Assembly (NCBI GenBank): GCA_016928305.1
Contig: JAFGKY010000030.1
Location: 1-59,632 of the forward strand
Reading direction: 5' to 3'
Length of the DNA: 59,632 bases
DNA from: Bacteroidales bacterium
GTDB taxonomy: Bacteria > Bacteroidota > Bacteroidia > Bacteroidales > UBA10428
Shown in pieces: positions 52,625 through 59,632 of this stretch (position 1 is the stretch's first letter; the number at the start of each line of letters is the position of its first letter). The notes below the pieces were generated by a model that saw only the letters and a program-made list of their open reading frames with translations, was not told the origin of the DNA and searched no databases. A program made the position numbers and the translations under genes.

Positions 52625-54178
52625 ATGTACCGGATGTTGATACTTTTCATAATGGCCATTGCATATGGTCTGAATGCCCTGTCCCAGGGTGGTGACGTTA
52701 AACTGGATACCATCACCAATTATAACAGTTGGGGATGGCAATCCCTTGTCATTGAAAATGACTATATCAAACTGGTTATTGTGCCTGAAATCGGTGGTCG
52801 TGTTTTGTATTATGGTTTTCCGGACGACGAATATATGTGGGTAAATCCGGATCAGCTGAAGCAAACATATGATCCGGACATCAATCAAAGCGGTCCCTGG
52901 GGGACTTCTTCAGGATATGGAGGATACAAAGTATGGCCGGCACCACAGGATCAATGGGGATGGCCTCCGCCTCCTTTTTTGGCATGGGGTTCATTTACCT
53001 TTACAACAGAAACTGCAACGGGTGATTCTGTGGTTGTCTATGTCAGAAGTCAGGTTGAGAAATATAAAACGCCCGGTTTGCAGCTTGTCCGAAGATACAA
53101 AGTATACCGCAATTCCACTATGGTTAAAGTTGAGCAGATACTGATCAATACCAACACCACTTCTCAGTCGTGGAGCATCTGGGATGTCACACAGGCAACC
53201 GTGAAGCACGATGGTAGTGAAGACTACAGCAATTTCAGTACCTATTTTCCGGTTAGCATTAATGACGTTAACGGTAAAAATAATGGAACGTACAGCAAGG
53301 TAAGTGAAACGGTAACAAAATATAATTTTGTCAACGGCAAAAGTGGGAAAATGTTCTCCTTCCTGTTGCAGGGATGGATCGCCTTTGTGGATGAACGCGA
53401 TGAGCAGTCCTATACCAAGGTGTTTGAGATATTCCCGGAAAATGATAATCATCCCGATAATAATTCTAACTTTGAAATATATTCCAGTGGTGGTCAGTAT
53501 ATCGAACTTGAAGTATTGAGTCCCGTTGAGGAAATAGGGGCAGGTGGTGATTCAATCCGGTATGATGAATACTGGTATGCTGCAAAAGTCAACGGTGACG
53601 TTATGGGAGCCAGCCATGCAGGAATAATCCGAACCCCGTTATCCTATACTGAAATCACTTCAACACTGGCAGGTGAATATGGCATCTTCAGCAACGGATT
53701 TTTAGCATTGAAGTTTTACGATAAGGCAGGTCAGGCACTGGATTCATCGGATGCAATTATGGTGAGTGCATCCGAAAAGTACACGCTTTCTTTGATCACA
53801 GAAATATTGCCCGATGGAACCGATAAGATCAAATTATTTGCTTATGATGCTGATGCTAATAGCATAGGCGTGCTGGATTCATTTTCATTGGACGGCCCCA
53901 GCGCTTTAAAATCAGGAAATATGGAAACGCAATGCCGGATATTTCCAACATTCATTGAAGCGGGGAACTCATTTTTTGTTGATGTCCTCAATGAACCTGA
54001 TGGAAATATTGCGGTGGAAATACATTCACTGGCCGATGGAAAACTGGCCGGAAAATATCTGTTTGCAAACAATGCGGCAAGACATCGCGTGATGACCAAT
54101 AACCTGGGAGCAGGAATGTATGTGGTAATTGTCCGGCAGGCTATGAAGGTTTTGATAGAGAAGATAGTTATCCGTTAA
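52625..54178 (+). CDS. Secreted DUF4380-like protein with T9SS sorting domain
   Basis: A 517-residue protein with a signal peptide (about 1-21). A large beta-sandwich of the galactose-mutarotase-like type follows (about 35-330, with V-P-E-I-G-G-R-V-L-Y-Y and W-A-P... P-A-P-Q-D-Q-W-G-W-P-P), then a linker, and finally a sorting domain (about 440-517) ending with M-Y-V-V-I-V-R-Q and K-I-V-I-R. The first block matches DUF4380, whose members resemble aldose-1-epimerases, so carbohydrate binding is likely. The sorting domain has I-F-P-T-F-I-E-A in place of the usual Y-P-N-P. The protein should leave the cell through the type IX system. Confidence 0.75.
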   Translation: MYRMLILFIMAIAYGLNALSQGGDVKLDTITNYNSWGWQSLVIENDYIKLVIVPEIGGRVLYYGFPDDEYMWVNPDQLKQTYDPDINQSGPWGTSSGYGGYKVWPAPQDQWGWPPPPFLAWGSFTFTTETATGDSVVVYVRSQVEKYKTPGLQLVRRYKVYRNSTMVKVEQILINTNTTSQSWSIWDVTQATVKHDGSEDYSNFSTYFPVSINDVNGKNNGTYSKVSETVTKYNFVNGKSGKMFSFLLQGWIAFVDERDEQSYTKVFEIFPENDNHPDNNSNFEIYSSGGQYIELEVLSPVEEIGAGGDSIRYDEYWYAAKVNGDVMGASHAGIIRTPLSYTEITSTLAGEYGIFSNGFLALKFYDKAGQALDSSDAIMVSASEKYTLSLITEILPDGTDKIKLFAYDADANSIGVLDSFSLDGPSALKSGNMETQCRIFPTFIEAGNSFFVDVLNEPDGNIAVEIHSLADGKLAGKYLFANNAARHRVMTNNLGAGMYVVIVRQAMKVLIEKIVIR

Positions 54179-54204
54179 CCCATTGTAAGCAACTTTCTGT
54201 TCTC

Positions 54205-54807
54205 ATGGATAAAAAGTTACGTTTCCGTTACGAACTTACCATGAATGCGGCTGAAGCCAACATGTATGCATTAATATTTGTTGTGCCTTTGCTCTTGCTG
54301 TATGGACTTCCGTTTTATTTTATATGGCTTAGGCACAATACACTGAATATGTTTGTTGATTTTCTTGTGGATAACTGGAGGAGCCTGGCATTCAGTGGCC
54401 TTTGGGTCATACTGATATTGCTTGTTGGAGTAATATTGCATGAACTTATTCATGGGCTGACATTTATGCTGTTCTGTAAAAATGGATTAAAGTCTATATC
54501 ATTCGGAATCATGTGGAGGTTTATAACTCCTTATTGCCACTGTAAAGAACCGCTCAAAGCTCGTCATTATATTATTGGGGCTTTAATGCCTGCCATTATT
54601 ATGGGTTTTCTTCCGGCATGCCTGGGAATCATCACAGGAAAGATTATCCCGTTATTATTCGGCCTGTTTTTTTCCTTCGCTGCCGGTGGCGATTTCTTAA
54701 TTGTCTGGTTATTGCGAAAACAACCGGGAGATTCACTTGTACTCGACCACGAATCAAAGGTGGGATGCTATATTGTTGAGAGGACAGATCATGGTACCCC
54801 GGAATAG
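54205..54807 (+). CDS. DUF3267 putative zincin membrane peptidase
   Basis: A 200-residue integral membrane protein with four to five spans. The third span carries H-E-L-I-H (His79, Glu80, His83), a HExxH zinc-binding motif, in the phrase V-I-L-H-E-L-I-H-G. The G-G-D-F-L-I-V-W segment near 165 is a family mark and may give the third zinc ligand. DUF3267 proteins are regarded as putative membrane zincins of unknown substrate, distantly like site-2 proteases. It starts 26 bases after the secreted protein gene and may be cotranscribed with it. Confidence 0.82.
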   Translation: MDKKLRFRYELTMNAAEANMYALIFVVPLLLLYGLPFYFIWLRHNTLNMFVDFLVDNWRSLAFSGLWVILILLVGVILHELIHGLTFMLFCKNGLKSISFGIMWRFITPYCHCKEPLKARHYIIGALMPAIIMGFLPACLGIITGKIIPLLFGLFFSFAAGGDFLIVWLLRKQPGDSLVLDHESKVGCYIVERTDHGTPE

Positions 54808-54819
54808 GAAGAAGAGACA

Positions 54820-54868
54820 ATGAATAATGGAATGATGGAATAATGGAATGATGGAATGATGGAATGAT
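54820..54868. repeat. 8-bp tandem repeat (GGAATGAT)
   Basis: About five copies of GGAATGAT, with one GGAATAAT, start roughly 13 bases after the stop of the DUF3267 gene. The convergent gene ends at 54933. The repeat contains TGA, and because 8 is not a multiple of 3 it closes all three plus-strand frames. Confidence 0.8.
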
Positions 54869-54932
54869 GTGCCTGAATCTTACCATCTGAAAACAAGAAT
54901 CCGGAACCTGAGTTCCGGACCCCGTTCCCGGT

Positions 54933-56018
54933 TTATTCTGTCAGCCTTATATTCCCATAGCTCGAATTCACTAACACCAGCGATTTTGTGCTTTCATCCT
55001 TGCCGATCAGGCCTTTTACTTTCATTTCAGTGTTTTCATTGAACCGACTGACCTTTGCATCATCCTCGGGATAGTGGATTTTACAATATTTTGCATATCC
55101 GTCGATCCGGTAGGATGCATCGGATGAAATTCCTATCTTATAGGATCCGTAACTGTTATCAATTTTTATTAACTCAAAGCCTGCAGGAACATGCCCTATA
55201 TCAACATCACTGTATTTTGCTTCAATTTGCAGCTTGTTGCTCAGTTCTTCCATATTGAAATGCGTATATCCCGCTGTTGCAACCAGGTTAGTCAATTTTC
55301 CCAGTTCATAGGTATCGTATTTTGATTCACATACAAGTGAACTTCCACCATCAATAAACACCTTGGAATACTTGCTCATCACGATAAGTGCCTTGCTTTG
55401 GTTTATCTGGACCTTGGAATATTTGATGTCCATTTTTATCCATTGGCATTCTTGTATGGTAGCATTGGAATAACCCAATGTTATTTGTGTAAGTGGTTGC
55501 TGTGAGTCATGCAGAATCTTATTTGCCGTAAGTTTTCCATATTTTACATTGATTGCAGAGGTAGAAACAAGTTCATTAATAAATACATTTCCATATTTAT
55601 TGGTGACCTGAAGCGGTGTCGTTTTTGGCATAAAAACCGAGTAATTGATCTCAAGTTTTTTTTCATCGTGATTAAAACCCTTGAAAATATCCGAAAAGTT
55701 ATCCTTGAAATCAGTACTGGCACGGATTAAATCCCCTTCCTGTTCAATATCTATCTGGATGTATTCAAAGATCTTATCTGCCTTCTCTTGGCTGGATGAA
55801 CGCACGATGACCTTCACTTCAATGGCAATGGACTGATTGTTCCAGTCTTTAATATCAACATTTCCGTATTTGTTCTGTATCTCGAGTTTCGTGTTTTTAT
55901 CGGCCGGGAATTCTTTTTTGAATTCTTTCACAAACTCATCTTGCATGCCATATGAAATGCATGGCATAAAAATTATAAGTGCGATAATCAACGGCCTGTT
56001 GTAATAATTTGTTTTCAT
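54933..56018 (-). CDS. Exported DUF4097-like beta-helix protein
   Basis: A 361-residue protein with a signal peptide (about 1-23). The N-terminal segment L-E-I-Q-N-K-Y-G-N-V-D-I-K-D-W and repeated short strands follow (N-K-Y-G-N-V-F-I, V-K-Y-G-K-L-T-A, I-K-Y-S-K-V-Q-I, S-K-Y-S-K-V-F-I, A-K-Y-S-D-V-D-I). The repeated K-Y-(G/S)-x-V unit is the DUF4097/putative adhesin pattern of a right-handed beta-helix. It is the third gene of an ECF sigma, anti-sigma, DUF4097-like set, an order often seen in Bacteroidota, suggesting it takes part in an envelope response controlled by that sigma factor. Confidence 0.78.
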   Translation of the reverse strand: MKTNYYNRPLIIALIIFMPCISYGMQDEFVKEFKKEFPADKNTKLEIQNKYGNVDIKDWNNQSIAIEVKVIVRSSSQEKADKIFEYIQIDIEQEGDLIRASTDFKDNFSDIFKGFNHDEKKLEINYSVFMPKTTPLQVTNKYGNVFINELVSTSAINVKYGKLTANKILHDSQQPLTQITLGYSNATIQECQWIKMDIKYSKVQINQSKALIVMSKYSKVFIDGGSSLVCESKYDTYELGKLTNLVATAGYTHFNMEELSNKLQIEAKYSDVDIGHVPAGFELIKIDNSYGSYKIGISSDASYRIDGYAKYCKIHYPEDDAKVSRFNENTEMKVKGLIGKDESTKSLVLVNSSYGNIRLTE

Positions 56019-56029
56019 ATCGATGTAAT

Positions 56030-56557
56030 TTAAAGAATGTTATTTTTTGAAATAGTTGTTCTTGTAATGATCATATCCATAAGATCGATTTTTACCTGGT
56101 AGTAATTAATGATCGAATGAATTATCCTTTCATCATTGGGATTCTGCTTCAAATCTTCTTTCATCCCCATAACCTGCGAATCCATTTCTTTAAGCTCCTT
56201 TAACACTTCCTTACGTGTAAGGGGATCATTGTTAAACTGCAAATTTTCAATCTGGTTATAATATTTTTCTACCTGTTTCGAATAGAAATCTTCAGCTTCG
56301 CACAATTCTTTGTTTGGGCAGGTATCATCCAAAGGTGTTGAACGGTACATCGCAACACCTTTGTATAATGATACAGCCAGAAACAATCCGATAATCAGAA
56401 CGGCTGCGACTTTAAATATTATGGGAACAAACCGTATTTTGTTTGATCTCCCGGAAGATTCAAGTTTACTATAAAACCGGTCGAAATGTCCTTCGGGAGG
56501 CTCATCTGTATTGAAAAGCTCCAAATGGTTCCGGATTAAATTGTCTATCGGTTTCAT
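56030..56557 (-). CDS. Membrane anti-sigma factor-like protein
   Basis: A 175-residue protein with a short N-terminal cytoplasmic region (about 1-45, including L-F-N-T-D-E-P-P-E-G-H-F-D-R-F), one membrane span (about 48-66) and a coiled-coil-rich outer part (about 90-160). It overlaps the sigma factor gene by 4 bases, and topology and position are those of an anti-sigma factor that holds the sigma factor inactive at the membrane. No zinc-binding H-x3-C-x2-C motif is present, so it is not of the ZAS type. Confidence 0.75.
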   Translation of the reverse strand: MKPIDNLIRNHLELFNTDEPPEGHFDRFYSKLESSGRSNKIRFVPIIFKVAAVLIIGLFLAVSLYKGVAMYRSTPLDDTCPNKELCEAEDFYSKQVEKYYNQIENLQFNNDPLTRKEVLKELKEMDSQVMGMKEDLKQNPNDERIIHSIINYYQVKIDLMDMIITRTTISKNNIL

Positions 56558-57123
56558 TTTTGTTTGCTTTTAATAATTTCAATTAATTTCTTTCTGGCTC
56601 GTGCAAGCTGTGACCTTGAAGTAGATTCGCTCACCGATAAAAGCCGGGCGATTTCTTCATGATCATATCCTTCGATCAGTGCCAGTGTTAAAACTACCCG
56701 GTAACCCCGGGGAAGTTCCTGAATGGCCTTTTTAATCTGTTGCACCAATACTTCAACCTGTTGTCTTCCGTCATCTTCAACTTCAATTATGCCTTCCTGT
56801 ATATCGTCCTGCTCAGCACTTGTAATTTCTTCGAACCGGATCCGTTGTTGCCTCAGGGCATCAATTGATTTATTGATCACAATTCTCTTCAGCCAGGCCC
56901 CGAAACTTACAGTACCTTTATAAGTACTTATTTTACTGAAGGCTGATAAAAAAGCTTCCTGTATAATATCCTCTGCTTCTACAGGTTGGGACACAATTCG
57001 TAAACAGGTGTTGTACATTGCCTTATAATACAACCTGTATATTTCAAACTGGGCTTTACGATCTCCCTTTCTGCAGTTTTCTATCAATTCACCGGTTCTT
57101 CCGGAATCATTTCTCTCAGCCAT
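56554..57123 (-). CDS. ECF RNA polymerase sigma factor
   Basis: A 189-residue sigma-70 family factor of the extracytoplasmic-function group. Region 2 (about 25-95) shows the motifs Y-N-T-C-L-R-I, A-E-D-I-I-Q-E-A-F, and W-L-K-R-I-V-I-N-K for the -10 element. Region 4 (about 125-185) has L-P-x-G-Y-R-x-V, E-G-Y-D-H-E-E-I-A and S-x-S-T-S-R-S-Q-L-A-R-A-R-K-K-L. No region 1 or 3 is present. It is the first gene of its operon, followed by the anti-sigma gene at a 4-base overlap. Its targets probably include this operon itself. Confidence 0.92.
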   Translation of the reverse strand: MAERNDSGRTGELIENCRKGDRKAQFEIYRLYYKAMYNTCLRIVSQPVEAEDIIQEAFLSAFSKISTYKGTVSFGAWLKRIVINKSIDALRQQRIRFEEITSAEQDDIQEGIIEVEDDGRQQVEVLVQQIKKAIQELPRGYRVVLTLALIEGYDHEEIARLLSVSESTSRSQLARARKKLIEIIKSKQK

Positions 57124-57265
57124 TCATTCAATATTATAGACGAATTTATACAGGAATTGCTGCATATTATAAAAGAAAAATATCAATTCTCACAACAGAA
57201 TAAAATTAATTATATTCTGAATTACTTCTTCGATAAAACAAAAGGTACATGCAAGTGTATGGCAT

Positions 57266-59314
57266 TTATTGATCATTCGCAGTTTTCTTGTTGTTGAAAG
57301 CAATGTTTCCCTTAACTCCTGCTTTTATCCACCTTCCGGGCTGAGAAACCGAACCTGCATCGGTATAATGTGTATTAAAAAGGTTCGATGCTTCTATAAA
57401 AAAAGTGAATTGCTTTGTCTCCCAGGAGAGGTTGCCATCGACTATGAAAAAAGGCTTATAGGTGGTGGTGAAATAATTGTTTTCGGTGAAGTTGTATTGA
57501 ACAAATGATCCCATGCGGTCCTGATAACCTATATACCATGTGGTAAAGATATTACGGATTATCCTGCCTCGAAGTTCAAAAGTCAGCTTATGTTTCAGGT
57601 TATAATATTTGGAAACGGAATCAGGAATGGATTTGTCGACATTCAGAAAACTATATCCTATTGCTATACGTTGTACAGGGAACCGGGGACTTAATACTTT
57701 CAGCAGGGGTACGTCCGCGTGAATTTCAATCCCATGAGTAATGAAGTGATCAATATTGAGAGGACTATAACGGTTTGTTTCAAAGGACCATAGCCAGTCT
57801 ATAATGTTTTTTCCGGTTGACCGGTGCAGGGCGATTGAGGCTTTGATAAAAGAAAAATCAGCACGAATACCTCCCTCAAACGATATCATACGGTCAGGTT
57901 CAAGTGAGGTGTTTCCCTGATGCGACGGATCACTGTAAAACATATCCGTAAAGGTCGGAAAACGTAATGTCCGGTTTATGCTTATGTAGTATCTGATTGC
58001 TTCGGGAAAAGTATAACTGATATCAATTCCCGGAAAGAATGATGGTTTGGTTGAATAGTCGGAATTCCAGCTTACCATATACCCTCCGGTTACGGATAAT
58101 TTTCCGAGATCAAGAATATGTTCCTGAAACCATGAGAAGAATGAACGGCTGTATTGTTTGGAATAATACAGGCTATCTTCACCTTTAACGCGTACGGGAT
58201 GCATGTTATCAAATCCAAGGTTGGTGCTGATGATATTCTCCGAGCGCAGGTCAATCCCTGCCATAGATGCCAATTTACTTGCAGTAAACCGGCCTGTCAA
58301 CCTTGAACCGAATACATGAGTGCGGTGATAATTCTGATAGAAAAGGGGATTATCACGCTGCAGAACATAATGATCCTGTTTTCTGCGCCAGAATGCAGAT
58401 GAATGGAAAATTACCTTTTTTCCGGTTTTCATATCCAGACTGATGATGGAATTGTTGTTCTTTTCAAATTGATCAGGGAATCGCGGAGAATAGAATCCGT
58501 TCGCCCCAAAGGCTTTTTGTTGAAAACCGGCCTGAAGGTTAAATATATTGCTTTGCCTGCAATATTGTCCGGTATAATAAACCTGCTGAACCGAAAAGTC
58601 GGTATTGTCAGTATAGCCGGTAGATCCGGTATGCGCAAGACTTATGAGATTATTCAGCTTACCTGTTTCTACTGAGGCAGTGAATCCAAACCGGGTATAA
58701 TCATACTTTCCGGCAATCAGACTGGCTTTACCATAATAGTCCGGTCCGGGTCGGGCAATAATATTGATGGCGCCGGTTAATGCCCCCGAACCGTATATTC
58801 GTGCAGACGGGCCATTCAATACTTCAATTCGTTGGATAGCGTCAATATCAAGAGGTATATCGAGATTAAAGTGACCTGTCTGCGGATCGGATATGACAAC
58901 ACCATTCAGCAGAATCATGACATGATCAAAAGATCCGCCCCTTATTGTCAAATCTGCTTGTACCCCATGTTGACCGCGTTGACATATATCTACTGCAAAA
59001 AGAGACTCCAACAGATCCTGCAATGATTGTACCGGTGCCGCGATAAAATCTTCCCGCCTGATAACCGTGACCATCCTGCCGATTTCAGGAAATCCATCCG
59101 GATTCTTCTTTCCAATGACTTCCACCTCTTTAATCTCGTATGGAGGGATTATAAAAGTCAGGGTATCAGGCTGTGCTGAAACCGGAGTACAACTGTTGAA
59201 AGCAATTGAACTGAGGATCTTGAGTATAACCACAGAAAGGCTCTTAGGCAAAACACACAGCTTATAGCTCCATTTTTTTGAATGTAGCAAGAAATAATTA
59301 AACTTCAACATCAA
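57266..59314 (-). CDS. TonB-dependent outer-membrane receptor, BtuB/FepA-like
   Basis: A 682-residue receptor with an unusually long N-terminus: a hydrophobic signal segment lies near residues 28-48. The plug (about 70-190) reads I-K-E-V-E-V-I-G-K-K, T-I-R-G-G-S-F-D-H-V-M-I-L-L-N-G-V, and I-Y-G-S-G-A-L-T-G-A-I-N-I. The barrel ends in W-I-K-A-G-V-K-G-N-I-A-F. It has no CarboxypepD_reg domain. Its layout resembles BtuB and ferric-siderophore receptors, but there is no riboswitch or uptake gene beside it. A downstream ATG at about residue 2 or at the hydrophobic segment could be the real start. Substrate unknown. Confidence 0.85.
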   Translation of the reverse strand: MMLKFNYFLLHSKKWSYKLCVLPKSLSVVILKILSSIAFNSCTPVSAQPDTLTFIIPPYEIKEVEVIGKKNPDGFPEIGRMVTVIRREDFIAAPVQSLQDLLESLFAVDICQRGQHGVQADLTIRGGSFDHVMILLNGVVISDPQTGHFNLDIPLDIDAIQRIEVLNGPSARIYGSGALTGAINIIARPGPDYYGKASLIAGKYDYTRFGFTASVETGKLNNLISLAHTGSTGYTDNTDFSVQQVYYTGQYCRQSNIFNLQAGFQQKAFGANGFYSPRFPDQFEKNNNSIISLDMKTGKKVIFHSSAFWRRKQDHYVLQRDNPLFYQNYHRTHVFGSRLTGRFTASKLASMAGIDLRSENIISTNLGFDNMHPVRVKGEDSLYYSKQYSRSFFSWFQEHILDLGKLSVTGGYMVSWNSDYSTKPSFFPGIDISYTFPEAIRYYISINRTLRFPTFTDMFYSDPSHQGNTSLEPDRMISFEGGIRADFSFIKASIALHRSTGKNIIDWLWSFETNRYSPLNIDHFITHGIEIHADVPLLKVLSPRFPVQRIAIGYSFLNVDKSIPDSVSKYYNLKHKLTFELRGRIIRNIFTTWYIGYQDRMGSFVQYNFTENNYFTTTYKPFFIVDGNLSWETKQFTFFIEASNLFNTHYTDAGSVSQPGRWIKAGVKGNIAFNNKKTANDQ

Positions 59315-59562
59315 TTCATAAATAGGAGGGTAAAAATAATTATTCTGTTAATTGAAAGCGTATTATTATAAATTAATGAACTTAACGAAGAATAAAAGGT
59401 TTATGAATCATATAGTAATATGCATTTTATGAAAAATTAAATAAAAAGAATTAGGATATTATTATACAGATGATCAAATAGATACAAGGATTTATTATAG
59501 TATGAATTCAAATTTTCTGTCACCGATTTTTGAGCTTAAATAATAAAATGTTCAAGAAAAGG
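59315..59562. other. AT-rich intergenic stretch at the right edge
   Basis: No gene, RNA or strong hairpin is visible. It separates the leftward receptor gene from a rightward transcript beginning near 59600. Confidence 0.5.
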
Positions 59563-59592
59563 TTTGCAGAGTCAATTTATTTGCTATTTTTG
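59563..59592 (+). promoter_or_regulatory. Bacteroidota-type promoter pointing out of the window
   Basis: TTTG at 59563-59566, an 18-base spacer, then TATTTTTG at 59585-59592, a match to TTTG-N(18-21)-TANNTTTG. The coding region it serves must lie beyond 59632. Confidence 0.6.
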
Positions 59593-59632
59593 TGCTTTGG
59601 AAGTCAAACAGTTTTAACCATTTCAAAAAAAA

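Noticed and set aside
59315..59562. Riboswitch upstream of the last TonB-dependent receptor
   Set aside because: No cobalamin or other known riboswitch boxes are visible in this AT-rich gap.

Overview
The window is a stretch of chromosome from a member of the Bacteroidota, probably a free-living or anaerobic Bacteroidales-type lineage. The evidence is two secreted proteins with type IX secretion sorting domains, an orphan third sorting domain, CarboxypepD_reg/TonB-dependent receptors, many lipoproteins with an S-C lipobox, a BtuB-BtuG pair behind a cobalamin riboswitch, weak or absent Shine-Dalgarno sequences, and several matches to the Bacteroidota promoter element TANNTTTG. I see no phage, transposase or CRISPR, and no sign of recent gene import.

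Layout. 1-1326: start of a lipoprotein gene running off the left edge, then about 1.2 kb of hairpin-rich repeats around a tRNA-Arg(TCT). 1327-10429: an output-less dCache-HAMP-GAF-PAS sensor, divergent from a membrane-anchored TPR protein; the agmatine-to-putrescine pair aguA-aguB; a 2-hydroxyacid dehydrogenase; a small exported protein. 10817-16350: promoter, cobalamin riboswitch, BtuB-type receptor and BtuG-type surface lipoprotein, then a PagL-like lipid A deacylase and a GIN-domain lipoprotein. 16391-22374: pectin methylesterase, aldo/keto reductase, a PD40 lipoprotein, an orphan T9SS domain and a secreted trypsin-like protease. 22456-29382: an apparent operon of a 12-repeat periplasmic TPR protein, a translationally coupled ABC binding lipoprotein, a small helical protein, a FecCD/BtuC permease, its ATPase and a 2-TM protein, probably corrinoid (or another metal chelate) import. 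29599-40797: two glycosyltransferases, a Pit phosphate transporter with a PhoU-like tail, a DUF4301 protein, YjbQ, and a carboxypeptidase-regulatory-domain protein with a TonB-dependent receptor. 41025-45664: ornithine aminotransferase with a clear terminator, then a receiver-PAS-adenylate cyclase, an HPt protein, a lone receiver and an omega-amidase. 45677-52449: SlyD, an outer-membrane barrel, an SRAP abasic-site protein, a thioredoxin-like protein, flavodoxin, and fused E1 plus E2 of a 2-oxo acid dehydrogenase. 52625-59314: a T9SS-exported DUF4380-like protein, a DUF3267 zincin, an ECF sigma/anti-sigma/DUF4097-like operon and another TonB-dependent receptor. A promoter at the right edge points into a gene outside the window.

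How the genes connect. Outer-membrane B12 capture (11-14 kb) and the inner-membrane ABC importer (25-29 kb) would together form a full uptake route, though only the first carries a riboswitch. Agmatine deiminase, carbamoylputrescine amidase and ornithine aminotransferase bear on arginine, ornithine and polyamine metabolism. The 42-45 kb cluster is a candidate phosphorelay that ends in cAMP synthesis.

The most unusual non-coding signal is a set of short tandem repeats with 7-, 8- or 9-bp periods lying between genes. Several start at or within a few bases of a stop codon, and the TTANNNG-type 7-mers close all reading frames on both strands. Gene calls rest on reading the translations and motifs by eye; no database search was run.
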